DNA from: Dehalococcoidia bacterium
GTDB lineage: Bacteria > Chloroflexota > Dehalococcoidia > Lucifugimonadales > Lucifugimonadaceae
Direction: 5' to 3'
Length of the DNA: 64,000 nucleotides
Assembly (NCBI GenBank): GCA_028285005.1
Contig: JANQQP010000004.1
Span: 117,261-181,260 of the forward strand
A program made the position numbers and the translations under genes. Below, piece after piece: positions 8,354-16,683 of the stretch (position 1 is its first letter; every line of letters begins with the position of its first letter). The notes beneath the pieces were generated by a model, which saw nothing but the letters and a program-made list of their open reading frames with translations, was not told where the DNA came from and did not search any database.

Positions 8354-9577
8354 CTATTCATGGCGCAATGCTTCGATTGGGTCAAGCGCTGCGGCACGAG
8401 CCGCCGGATAGATCCCTGCGACGAGTCCGATGCATGCCGCAACAACCATCGCCAGGATGGCGATATCGACGGACATCTGGGCATCGAACGTGGTGTTCAG
8501 GAACTGCACTCCACTGAACTGGTCCGTGATGATTGCGCCGATCAAGAGGCCCAGCAGGCCGCCTCCGATACTCAGTACCGTCGCTTCGGCGAGGAACTGC
8601 ATGAGGACTGCAAGCCGCCTCGCTCCGATTGCGCGCCGGATTCCTATCTCCCGGGTGCGCTCTGTGACCGAGACCAGCATGATGTTCATGATCCCGATGC
8701 CGCCGACGAACAGCGAAATTCCACCCACGACTCCGAGGAAGAGCACGAGTACGTCTGTCGTCTCTTCGAGCGTCTCAGCGATGCCCGAACTGTTGGAGAT
8801 CGTGAAGTCAGCGGTGCTACCGAAGTCGAGGCCATGTTGCAGTCTCAGCACGGCATCAGTCTGCTCCGCTGCCGCGTCGATGGAATCTGCGTCGTTTGCC
8901 TTGACGAGAATCTGGCTGACGTCGAGCTGATCTCCCGGCGCTGTGTTCGCCGCAAGCCGGGATTCAGCCGTGGTGATCGGGACGAAAACCTGGTCATCGA
9001 CCCGAGTAAAGCCACCGATGGGCTCCAGGACGCCCGCGACTGTGTACAGGCGACCGTTGATCGAGAACTGCTGACCGGTCGCCTCCTGTCCAGGGAACAG
9101 GTTTGCGGCCAGGTTCGATCCGAGCACTGCGACATCAGTGCGGGCGCTGATATCCGCCGGTGAGATGTTCCTGCCGCTGGCGAGGTCGTATCCGTTGACC
9201 GGGAAGTACTCTGAGGTGATCCCCGTTGCGGAAGTCGTAAGCGCGGTGGCGCCGAGCGAAATCTCGGCATTGCCTGCGCTTAGCACAGGAGCCACGAGTT
9301 CTACATCATGGGTGTCGGGCGACGCCCCGATTGCAAGCGCATCATCGAGAGTGAGCGATTCGGCGTCGTCAGCAGCGAAGTTCAGGCTGACGAACAGTAG
9401 CTCTGCGCCCTGCGCAGATATCCGTGATGTGATGGAATCCTGTGCTCCTCGACCGATCGACATGAGGGCGATGACTGAAGTCACGCCGATGACGACTCCG
9501 AGTAGAGTTAGGGCAGAGCGAAGCTTGCTGGCGAAGATCGATGCGAATGCTGTGCTGAGGACCATGGAGGGGCTCAA
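8354..9577 (-). CDS. MacB-type ABC exporter permease
   Basis: This 407-residue permease has an N-terminal transmembrane helix (about 10-35), a large extracytoplasmic MacB_PCD-like domain, and three C-terminal helices (FtsX-type fold). The family motif REIGIRRAIGARR and the ending DPIEALRHE are both present. It would work with the ATPase and adaptor encoded upstream to move peptides, lipids or antibiotics across the envelope by the MacB mechanotransmission scheme. The TTG start at 9577 overlaps the ATPase stop (TTGA) and has GGGAG seven bases upstream, which supports translational coupling; an ATG at 9565 is the alternative. Confidence 0.9.
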   Translation of the reverse strand: MSPSMVLSTAFASIFASKLRSALTLLGVVIGVTSVIALMSIGRGAQDSITSRISAQGAELLFVSLNFAADDAESLTLDDALAIGASPDTHDVELVAPVLSAGNAEISLGATALTTSATGITSEYFPVNGYDLASGRNISPADISARTDVAVLGSNLAANLFPGQEATGQQFSINGRLYTVAGVLEPIGGFTRVDDQVFVPITTAESRLAANTAPGDQLDVSQILVKANDADSIDAAAEQTDAVLRLQHGLDFGSTADFTISNSSGIAETLEETTDVLVLFLGVVGGISLFVGGIGIMNIMLVSVTERTREIGIRRAIGARRLAVLMQFLAEATVLSIGGGLLGLLIGAIITDQFSGVQFLNTTFDAQMSVDIAILAMVVAACIGLVAGIYPAARAAALDPIEALRHE

Positions 9578-10305
9578 GACATCACTCCCGTGCGGTAGAT
9601 CTCCTCGGCCGGAACCTGTTCGGCCGGTTCATCAGACAGAACAAGCCCATCGCGAAGTGTCACGATGCGTCGAGTTGCCGCGGCAACTTCGGTCTCGTGG
9701 GTAACCAGAATCACCGTCATTCCGTCACGAGAGTTCAGCTCTTGAAGCAGAGAAAGGATCTCCTCTGTCGATCGGCTGTCCAGGTTTCCCGTCGGTTCGT
9801 CGCCGAGAAGCAGGCTTGGTCTTCCTACCAGGGCACGAGCAATGCCGACGCGCTGTTGCTGACCGCCTGAAAGCTGGTTTGGGCGGTGGTTCGCGCGGTC
9901 TGAGAGCCCCACGCGTTCCAGCGCGTCTTTGACCGCCTGTTTCCTGTCGAAGCCGCGCGGGTTGTAGCGCAGCGGCAGTTCGACGTTCTGAGCCGCCGTC
10001 AGCTGCGGAAGCAGGTTGTAACTCTGAAACACGAACCCGATGTAGCGGCCACGTGTGTCGGACAGTCGGTTGTCAGAGAAGGTGCCGACGTCGTAGCCGT
10101 TCAGGCGATAGCTGCCAGATGTCGGACGGTCGAGGCATCCGAGCATGTTGAGCAACGTGGACTTGCCAGACCCTGATGCGCCCATGATGGCGGCCATCTC
10201 GCGCTCCTCGATCGACAGGTCGATTCCGTCCAGCGCTGCGACGCTCTCAACACCTACCTTGTAGACCTTTCGCAGGTTTTCTAGTTCAACTACCGGTGTA
10301 GGCAT
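9574..10305 (-). CDS. MacB/LolD-type ABC transporter ATPase
   Basis: This 243-residue ATPase has Walker A GASGSGKST (about residues 40-48), Q-loop VFQSYNLLPQL, signature LSGGQQQRVGIARAL, Walker B LLLGDEPTGNLDS and a switch His in VTHE. This is the lipoprotein/MacB export subfamily. Its ATG overlaps the adaptor stop by one base (TGATG), and its stop overlaps the permease start, so the three genes form one tightly coupled operon. Confidence 0.95.
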   Translation of the reverse strand: MPTPVVELENLRKVYKVGVESVAALDGIDLSIEEREMAAIMGASGSGKSTLLNMLGCLDRPTSGSYRLNGYDVGTFSDNRLSDTRGRYIGFVFQSYNLLPQLTAAQNVELPLRYNPRGFDRKQAVKDALERVGLSDRANHRPNQLSGGQQQRVGIARALVGRPSLLLGDEPTGNLDSRSTEEILSLLQELNSRDGMTVILVTHETEVAAATRRIVTLRDGLVLSDEPAEQVPAEEIYRTGVMS

Positions 10306-12266
10306 CAGTTGCCTCCCCGGCCGCCGCCACCACCGCCACCCAGAGTGATAGAGGTGGTTCCGGTGGCGCCGCCCTGGCGGAGGCCGCCGAAGTTGCCACC
10401 GGGAACGAAGAGCTGATCAGTCGAAGGCAGGCCGACGTCACCGGCTATTGTCGCCAGGACAGTGTCGCCCTCCTCGACGCCGGACAGGACCTCGACGAAC
10501 GTTCCATTGGATGAGCCGAGCTGGACTGGCACGGGCTCCGTTCCGCCCGACTGCATCACGTCCACCGTCGGGCTCAAGATCGATCCGCCGACAGCTGCGA
10601 CTGGGACCATCAGCACGTCGGTAACCTGGCTGCTGATGATCTGGGCTGATGCGGTCAGTCCCTCGACCAGTGCAAGGTCCCCAGTGTCGTCCAGGGTTAC
10701 GGTTACCGGGAAGCTGACCGCTCCCTGCTGCGACTGCTCAGCCTGGCCGATAGACGTGACCGTTCCTGAGAAGCGTTGACCTGTGACGGCGTCCAGAGAG
10801 ACGCTCACCGGAAGGCCGACTTCGATAGAAAGAATGTCTTCCTCATCGACGGAGCTTTCCACGGCGATTACTGATGTATCGGCGATCTCGGCTATCACGT
10901 TCGCGGGTGTAACGGCATCTCCTTCTTCGAAATTGACGACCAGTACAGTTCCGGAAAAAGGTGCGAACAGGGTGGAGGACTCGTACGCAGACCTGGCGTC
11001 AGCCAGTTCCTGGGTGGCGAGCTCCAACCTCGATTCGGCTTCGGCCATGGTGGCTGCGGCTCCGTCTATCACCTGCTGGCGCGTTATCAGGGCCTGGTCC
11101 AACTCCGCCTCAGCAGAATCAAGTGCCGCCTGTCTGGCTGCGAGCAAATTCGGGTCCAGCAAGTCTTCCAGTGCAGACCTTGCGGCATCCAGATTGGACT
11201 GTGCGTTCGAGACGGCTTTCTCTGCGGCCAACACCAGCGTTGCGTTCGCATCCACTGCGTTTTCGTATGCCTCGCGAGCTTTTTCGACTGAATCCCACGC
11301 TGCTGCGATGTCAACTCTGGGCGTGAAGATCGTTGGGTCGATCGGTGACTCAGACTCTGGATCGACGTCATTGCGTGACATCGATGTCAGGGTCCAGATG
11401 ATGACTTCGTTCCAGGGTGTTTCAGGGTTGTCGATCCACGGTGTTGTCGAGTCGAGATGCTGATCTGCGTACGTGGTGTAGATCTCGGTTAGCGTCACGT
11501 TCCAGCTATCGAGGATATCGTCCAGTGTCTGAGTCTCGAAGCCTTCTGGAGCCGCGCCGAGCCAGTTGAGCAACTCATCCCTGTAAGCCGACTCAGCGTC
11601 TGCGAGCGCGTCCTGTAGGTCCTGCAACTCTGCGGCGTCTATGGCCGAGTTCAAATCGTCCTGCGCGGCGGCGAGATCGCGCTCCGCGAACGCAATGTCT
11701 TCTCTCGCCTCCATGACAGTCGCGCCATCCACACCAGCCGCGGCCTGTACATCAAGCAGGCTAGATTCGGCGGCTTTCACTGCAAGCTCCGCGAGCGCAA
11801 CCTGCTCCTCGGCGTCCGCAATTGCGGCCCGACCCGTGGCACCAGACGCGGCTTTGTCATAGGCAGCCTGCGCATCGTTGAGCGCAGACTCTGCTGTGGT
11901 TACAGCGACCTTGAGCGCCGCCACGGTGGACGGGTCAAGCTGTGCGATCACATCGCCTTCTTGAACCGTGTCACCGCTTTCGACCATCGTGGAGTCGAGG
12001 GTGCCAGCCGATTCGAACGAAAGCTCGGCGCTGACGGGGAACGTGGAGGTGCCGCCAACGGACAGCGATGTCGTGATATCGCCGCGCTGAACCTGGAACT
12101 CCAGTTGAGTGCCACCGGATTGCGCGTTGGCAGAGGAGTCGTCGCGCATTAGCAGGACAGCCACGAACGCAGCCGCTGCCACCACGACCACCAGGCCGAG
12201 AGAGTAGATTGCTGTCCGCCCTGGGCTTCTCTTTGCGGACGCCGTTATTGAATTTATGACGCTCAT
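10305..12266 (-). CDS. MacA/HlyD-like adaptor with a Trp-rich insert in the coiled-coil hairpin
   Basis: This 653-residue membrane-fusion protein has an N-terminal anchor helix (about 18-40) and a biotinyl-lipoyl half-motif near 90-115 (DTVQEGDVIAQLD). Ala/Glu/Gln-rich coiled coil follows from about 118 to 225 and from about 318 to 440. The second lipoyl half (LFAPFSGTV) comes next, then beta-barrel and membrane-proximal domains, and a Gly-rich tail. MacA homologues usually have 350-400 residues. The excess comes from a long hairpin interrupted at about 228-300 by a non-heptad, Trp-rich segment. It would link the MacB permease to the outer envelope or substrate. It starts 8 bp after the lipoprotein gene. 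Confidence 0.85.
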   Translation of the reverse strand: MSVINSITASAKRSPGRTAIYSLGLVVVVAAAAFVAVLLMRDDSSANAQSGGTQLEFQVQRGDITTSLSVGGTSTFPVSAELSFESAGTLDSTMVESGDTVQEGDVIAQLDPSTVAALKVAVTTAESALNDAQAAYDKAASGATGRAAIADAEEQVALAELAVKAAESSLLDVQAAAGVDGATVMEAREDIAFAERDLAAAQDDLNSAIDAAELQDLQDALADAESAYRDELLNWLGAAPEGFETQTLDDILDSWNVTLTEIYTTYADQHLDSTTPWIDNPETPWNEVIIWTLTSMSRNDVDPESESPIDPTIFTPRVDIAAAWDSVEKAREAYENAVDANATLVLAAEKAVSNAQSNLDAARSALEDLLDPNLLAARQAALDSAEAELDQALITRQQVIDGAAATMAEAESRLELATQELADARSAYESSTLFAPFSGTVLVVNFEEGDAVTPANVIAEIADTSVIAVESSVDEEDILSIEVGLPVSVSLDAVTGQRFSGTVTSIGQAEQSQQGAVSFPVTVTLDDTGDLALVEGLTASAQIISSQVTDVLMVPVAAVGGSILSPTVDVMQSGGTEPVPVQLGSSNGTFVEVLSGVEEGDTVLATIAGDVGLPSTDQLFVPGGNFGGLRQGGATGTTSITLGGGGGGGRGGN

Positions 12267-12274
12267 CTTTGTCC

Positions 12275-13036
12275 TCAGTTAGCCGGTGACGCCTGATCGC
12301 CACCGAACCCGCCTCGCCCATCGCGTGGTCGCTGTCCAAATCCGCCCTGGCCGCCGCCGAATCCCTGTCCACCGCCGAGTCCGCCCTCTGGCAACTCCAG
12401 GGAGTCTGCGCATGACTGGATCGCAGCGAATATCTCCTGCTGCGAGAGGTCGCTGGCATCGGTGATGGGCCGTCCAACGGCGTTCTGGATGCACTCGTTC
12501 TCCAGCAACGTGGCGACTCCTTCTCCCTGTGCGCCGAGACCGGCTCCAGGGCGTCCTTCGCCGCCGCCAGGAGGCCCGACAGCGATGCTGTCGCCACCGC
12601 AGGCCTCAAAGACCGTCTGCCGTTGTTCCGCGGTCAGCTCCTGGAAGTCCGTGATCTCTGAGCCGAGAGCCGACTCCACACAGGTGGGGTCGAAGCCCGC
12701 TGCCAGCCTGCCTCCACCTCCTCCCCCTGAGCTGCACTCTTCGAAGATCCGTGTCCGTTCGCTGTCCGTCACATCGCCGAATCCGGTGACAGACCGGCCA
12801 AGCACAAGCTCGACGCACGCTGCGTCCAATCCGCCATCTCCTGTTCCGGCCGCCGCCGCTGGTAGTCCACTAGTGGTCTCTCCATCGGTCGGCAACGATG
12901 AATCGGACGAGGCCGGCTCGTTTGCCGGGGCCTGCTCTTCGTCTGCACCTGAATCGGTGCCGCAGGCCGCGAGGCTGAGCATTGCGATCACCATCACGCT
13001 GAACAGAAGGACGATTTTTCGGTTTTTCGGCACCAT
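12275..13036 (-). CDS. Lipoprotein with three Cys-bounded repeats and Gly-rich tail
   Basis: This 253-residue predicted lipoprotein has lipobox LSLAAC after a hydrophobic start, an acidic/Ser-rich linker, and then three repeats of about 28 residues that each begin and end with Cys. Repeat 1 runs CVELVLGRSV to FEEC, repeat 2 CVESALGSEI to FEAC, and repeat 3 CIQNAVGRPI to IQSC. The shared pattern is C-(V/I)-x4-G-x2-(I/V)-T-(D/G)-x3-(L/V)-(T/S)-x2-(E/Q), closed by a Cys. Spacers and tail are Gly-rich (GGGGGG; GGGQGFGGGQGG). I do not recognise the family. It is the first gene of the exporter operon and is divergent from a two-component system, so it may be a sensor, substrate or accessory of the exporter. 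Confidence 0.7.
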   Translation of the reverse strand: MVPKNRKIVLLFSVMVIAMLSLAACGTDSGADEEQAPANEPASSDSSLPTDGETTSGLPAAAAGTGDGGLDAACVELVLGRSVTGFGDVTDSERTRIFEECSSGGGGGGRLAAGFDPTCVESALGSEITDFQELTAEQRQTVFEACGGDSIAVGPPGGGEGRPGAGLGAQGEGVATLLENECIQNAVGRPITDASDLSQQEIFAAIQSCADSLELPEGGLGGGQGFGGGQGGFGQRPRDGRGGFGGDQASPAN

Positions 13037-13070
13037 TCGGTCCGTTCGCCTAGTTGATTTCTACTTCCAC

Positions 13071-13100
13071 ATGAATGCGGAACACCAATTCATCATTCAT
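13071..13100. promoter_or_regulatory. Candidate operator: three ATTCAT hexamers between divergent genes
   Basis: The 146-bp divergent region between the Cys-repeat lipoprotein and the response regulator holds ATTCAT on the minus strand at 13071-13076, and on the plus strand at 13088-13093 and 13095-13100 (7-bp period). OmpR-class regulators commonly bind direct repeats upstream of their own genes. The link to this regulator is only inferred from position. Confidence 0.3.
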
Positions 13101-13182
13101 GACCAGGTTTTGGCCGCCTTTCGATCCACATTGGAGATTTCTAATACTTTCGAGGCGTTCGAGCGCGAGAATCGAAAGCGTT

Positions 13183-13857
13183 ATGAGAGTGCTGATAGTC
13201 GAAGACGAGCCCGGAATTCGGCAGACGATGAACCGGGTCTTCGAACGAGAGGGTTATCTGGTCGATGAGGCCGGAGATGGCCCGAGCGGGCTCGCCCAGG
13301 CTGTTGCGGGTGAGCACGATGTCGTGGTGCTCGATGTGCTTCTGCCCGGTCTCGATGGTCTCCAGGTCTGCAAAGCGATCAGAGCTGCCGGGGTAAAGAC
13401 ACCGGTCCTGATGCTCACCGCACTTAGCGATGTGGACGACCGTGTCAATGGCCTCGACTCCGGCGCCGACGACTATCTTGGCAAGCCGTTCGCGTTCAAA
13501 GAACTACTCGCCAGAGTGCGCGCCCTCGGCAGGCGGCCGGCAGGCGGCTCCGTCGACGCGGTACTTCGGTGTGAAGACCTGGAAGTCGATCTTCTCAGGC
13601 ACTCTGCGAGGCGAGGCGATAGGAAGATTGAGCTAACTGCCACCGAGTTCAAGCTGCTCGAGTTCCTTGCTCGCAACGCAACCCATGTGCTTTCCCGCTC
13701 CCGGATCCTCGATGAGGTCTGGGGCTTTGACTACGATGGCGAATCGAACGTGGTAGACACCTATGTCCACTACCTTCGTCGTAAGGTCGACGCAGACGAA
13801 CAGCGGTCGCTAATCCGAACTATCCGTGGTTACGGGTACGCGCTGGGGGGTGGCTGA
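13183..13857 (+). CDS. OmpR/PhoB-family response regulator
   Basis: This 224-residue regulator has receiver-domain acidic pocket EDE at 7-9, phosphoacceptor Asp in VVLDVLLPG (about residue 51), and Lys in GKPFAFKELL. A C-terminal winged helix follows, with ELTATEFKLLEFLA, a recognition-helix region DTYVHYLRRKVD and a final RGYGYALG hairpin. The ATG at 13183 is taken because the receiver strand MRVLIVEDE begins there; 36 upstream codons are open but not domain-like. It is followed after two bases by its cognate kinase gene. It probably controls the divergent exporter operon. Confidence 0.93.
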   Translation: MRVLIVEDEPGIRQTMNRVFEREGYLVDEAGDGPSGLAQAVAGEHDVVVLDVLLPGLDGLQVCKAIRAAGVKTPVLMLTALSDVDDRVNGLDSGADDYLGKPFAFKELLARVRALGRRPAGGSVDAVLRCEDLEVDLLRHSARRGDRKIELTATEFKLLEFLARNATHVLSRSRILDEVWGFDYDGESNVVDTYVHYLRRKVDADEQRSLIRTIRGYGYALGGG

Positions 13858-13859
13858 GC

Positions 13860-15182
13860 ATGCTCGGCAGAGTAAGACTCACGATGACGGTGACGAACGT
13901 GCTTGTCGTTGCCGTAGTGGTAGTGGCCCTGCTGTTTACTGCGTTCTTCGTGGCTCAGCGAGTCATCACACGCAACGCGGACAGCGAGCTTATTGAGATC
14001 GCCGAGTCAGTGCAGCGTATAGGCGGCAATCCTGGATTTGCAGCGGTGACCGGGCGCCCATCCCCATTTGCCCGACCTACCTCTCGTCGCGATAGCACGA
14101 CTCAGGTGGACCTGCGAGACCTGGCGCGTCGAGATCCTCCGCTCGAGTTCGCCGTCTTCGACGCGTCTGGCCAATCGGCCTTGCCCTTCCTGACCATCAC
14201 CGACGCGCTTCCACTCGATAGTGATCTCGACAGTGCACTCTCGGGGGCAAGGCAGATTTCGACTGTCCAGATCAGCGGAGCGCCGGTCAGGGTCGTGAGC
14301 CAGCCGATTATTGACTCCCAGGGCGAGGTCATCGCAGTCGTGCAAGTCGCGGAATCGCGTCAGGCGCAAGACCAGATCGTCAACACGCTCCGAAACGTGC
14401 TGCTTGCAGTTGGTGGCGCGGGTTTAGTTTTCGCAGGTGCTGTTGGATATGTCTTGAGTGGCAGGTCTATGAGGCCAGTTAACGCGGCGTTCGAGAGACA
14501 GAAGTCCTTTGTCGCTGATGCGGCACACGAACTAAGAACCCCGCTGTCGATCATCAGCGCAAATGCCGAAGCGCTGGATATGCAGTCTTCCGTTGTAGAT
14601 GAGGAAGATAAAGACCTCCTGTCGGGAATCAGGTCGGAAAGTACGTATCTGGCGGCGCTTGTGACCAAATTACTGGAGATGGCCAGACTGGACTTCGAGG
14701 AAGGCCAATCGAACAGCGAGGTTGATCTTGCGTCGACTGTTCGTGACGCCTGTGAGGCGATATCAACAATCGCAGGCCCACGCGGCATCGTTGTTGAGCC
14801 TCCGGAGTTCGATAGGCCGATAGCCGTGCGGGGTGATCGCGTGCTGGTGCGCCTCATTGTTCTTTCGTTACTCGACAATGCGGTCAAGTACAGCGGCGAT
14901 AGAAGCAAGATCGTCGTAGATATGGATACGACCGCATCGACCGCTTCAGTGCAGATCAGAGATGCTGGCCCAGGGATTCCTCCCGAGCACTTAGAACGAG
15001 TGTTTGACCGCTTCTATCGGGTCGACAAGGCACGCAGCCGGAGCACCGGGGGCGCAGGCCTCGGGCTCGCTATTGCTCAGCGCGCCGCTGAATCAATCAG
15101 GGGCAAACTCAGTCTCAAGAGTGAGTTGGGCAGCGGAACGGTGGCCACCGTCGAGTTCGAGCGAGTTGCCGTCCACGGCTAA
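13860..15182 (+). CDS. Sensor histidine kinase
   Basis: This 440-residue membrane kinase has TM1 at about 10-33, an extracytoplasmic sensor region of about 145 residues, and TM2 at about 180-200. There is a very short linker instead of a full HAMP domain. The H-box DAAHELRTPL places the phosphoacceptor at His223. The ATPase domain has N-box LLDNAVKYS, G1 DAGPGIPPEH, F-box FDRFYR and G2 GGAGLGLAIAQ. It is translated two bases after the response regulator. The stimulus is unknown; the neighbouring exporter suggests envelope or antimicrobial stress. Confidence 0.93.
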   Translation: MLGRVRLTMTVTNVLVVAVVVVALLFTAFFVAQRVITRNADSELIEIAESVQRIGGNPGFAAVTGRPSPFARPTSRRDSTTQVDLRDLARRDPPLEFAVFDASGQSALPFLTITDALPLDSDLDSALSGARQISTVQISGAPVRVVSQPIIDSQGEVIAVVQVAESRQAQDQIVNTLRNVLLAVGGAGLVFAGAVGYVLSGRSMRPVNAAFERQKSFVADAAHELRTPLSIISANAEALDMQSSVVDEEDKDLLSGIRSESTYLAALVTKLLEMARLDFEEGQSNSEVDLASTVRDACEAISTIAGPRGIVVEPPEFDRPIAVRGDRVLVRLIVLSLLDNAVKYSGDRSKIVVDMDTTASTASVQIRDAGPGIPPEHLERVFDRFYRVDKARSRSTGGAGLGLAIAQRAAESIRGKLSLKSELGSGTVATVEFERVAVHG

Positions 15183-15210
15183 TGCGATAGGGCGTCCGCA
15201 GCCCGCTCGT

Positions 15211-16566
15211 CTACTCAGCTATCGACCAGACTACGAAATCGCTGTATTTCGTGGCAATGCCGCCAGTCTGATGGCTTGGTTCGAATGCGGCGGACGGAGC
15301 CACGGTGAATGGTTTGTCATCTGGCGGGATAGTTACATCAGCCAGGAACTCGCCGTTCAGGTAGATCTTGTGTCGATCACCCGTGCTCAAGAACTCTATG
15401 AAGTTCAAGTTTCCGGCGGCGGTTCCCAGCAAGGCGGCCTCACCACGGGCGGTAACGGCTTGCGCCCCGGTAGTGCTGCGCCTTATGAAACGCCACTCCC
15501 TGGAGTCATCGAATACCAGCCAGTTGCCGATGCCTTTTTCTTCGACATTGAACAGCAGTCCGAAGCTGTAGTCGCCAGAGAAGGCGTTTATCGGTGATTC
15601 GAATGTGATGAGTGTGTAAGTTGCTGAGGTCAGCGAGCTGGCCTCGCCTGTGATCGGCAGCTCGGCGTCCTGCCTGACAAGAGAACCTGAATCGGATGAT
15701 CTGATCAAGCCCGCGCTGTTAATCGTCAGATCGAAGAACTCGACAACCGCGCCAACCACAGTCGTCTGGTTGAAGATATCCGTAACCAGCGAGACTTCGC
15801 CAACACGATCCGGTTCTGGCACATCGAAGATGTCGATCAGGATCTGGTCCATCAGGACGAAGGCGCGATCTTCTATGACCACGACCGTGAAGTCGTTCTT
15901 AGCTCCACCGTTCGTAACCATATTTGGTACCGGCACGGAGCGAACGACCTCCAACTCGTTGCGATCTCCAATGATGTGATTGAGAGATCCTCGATGGTCA
16001 AATACGAACATCTGGAAGGTTTGCCCGTCGTCACGGAATCTGATCCCGTAGTTCCACGGCGCGAAGTCCGGGTGAAAGGGGTTAGAGAAACCAACGTTCA
16101 CACGGAAGTTTGCTGCGCTTACCCCAGGCGCATAAGTGGCCGCGGTTCCAATGCCGGGGCGCAACTGAATTACTCCTAACGGTTCGTTGACCAGTTCACT
16201 ACCTGACTGAGGAGTGGTCGGCGTGTCCACAGGTGTCGGACTGGGTTCAGGGTCTGGAACCTCTGTGGTCGGCGTTGTCGCAGTACTGGTGGGCGCGGTT
16301 AGAGTGGGAGTTACGGTAGAGAGTGGCGCGGTTGGCGATGGCTCTGCCGGTTGCTGAGTGGGCGATGGTGTCGCAGTGTTATCGACCACCGGAGTCGGTT
16401 GAGCAGTGGGGTGTGGGGTCGGAGTTGGACCGGCGACGACTGCTGTTGCTGTGGAGGAAGGTGTCGCCGTCTCGTCGGCTCCTGAACTGCATGACATCGC
16501 CATAGCAATCACAGCTAGATACGTGACTGCAGCCAATCGGCCGTAACTCAACGAGACAGGGCGCAT
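15211..16566 (-). CDS. Surface lipoprotein with Thr/Pro linker and two beta-sandwich-like units (paralogue A)
   Basis: This 451-residue protein has a signal peptide with a lipobox-like MAMSC and a Thr/Pro/Ala linker of about 95 residues (TPTPHPTAQPTPV and similar). Two related units of about 120-130 residues follow. The first has WNYGIRFRDDGQTFQMFVFD; the second has SFGLLFNVEEKGIGNWLVFD and later KIYLNGEFLADV. Alternating strands with W-x-Y/F-G-(I/L)-x-F and an NG hairpin suggest a concanavalin/LamG-like sandwich that binds sugar. No catalytic residues are evident. Its paralogue is encoded next door on the same strand. Confidence 0.65.
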   Translation of the reverse strand: MRPVSLSYGRLAAVTYLAVIAMAMSCSSGADETATPSSTATAVVAGPTPTPHPTAQPTPVVDNTATPSPTQQPAEPSPTAPLSTVTPTLTAPTSTATTPTTEVPDPEPSPTPVDTPTTPQSGSELVNEPLGVIQLRPGIGTAATYAPGVSAANFRVNVGFSNPFHPDFAPWNYGIRFRDDGQTFQMFVFDHRGSLNHIIGDRNELEVVRSVPVPNMVTNGGAKNDFTVVVIEDRAFVLMDQILIDIFDVPEPDRVGEVSLVTDIFNQTTVVGAVVEFFDLTINSAGLIRSSDSGSLVRQDAELPITGEASSLTSATYTLITFESPINAFSGDYSFGLLFNVEEKGIGNWLVFDDSREWRFIRRSTTGAQAVTARGEAALLGTAAGNLNFIEFLSTGDRHKIYLNGEFLADVTIPPDDKPFTVAPSAAFEPSHQTGGIATKYSDFVVWSIAE

Positions 16567-16683
16567 CGCAGCCTCGAAGTTCAGTAGTGATCAGGAAACC
16601 GGCGTGGCGAACTCCACCGGCCGATTCTAATACCAGTTGCGCGGACTGCCGATGAAATGGCCTTAAGGCGGGCGCTTCGCCGC

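Noticed and set aside
12462-13268. 268-codon plus-strand frame covering the Cys-repeat lipoprotein and the regulator promoter
   Set aside because: Ser/Pro-rich antisense shadow; it would overlap the response-regulator gene in another frame.
16200-16500. Short repeats in DNA that look like a CRISPR or VNTR array
   Set aside because: They are irregular Thr/Pro/Ala codon runs in a lipoprotein linker, without fixed repeat or spacer length; the same applies to 17700-18020.
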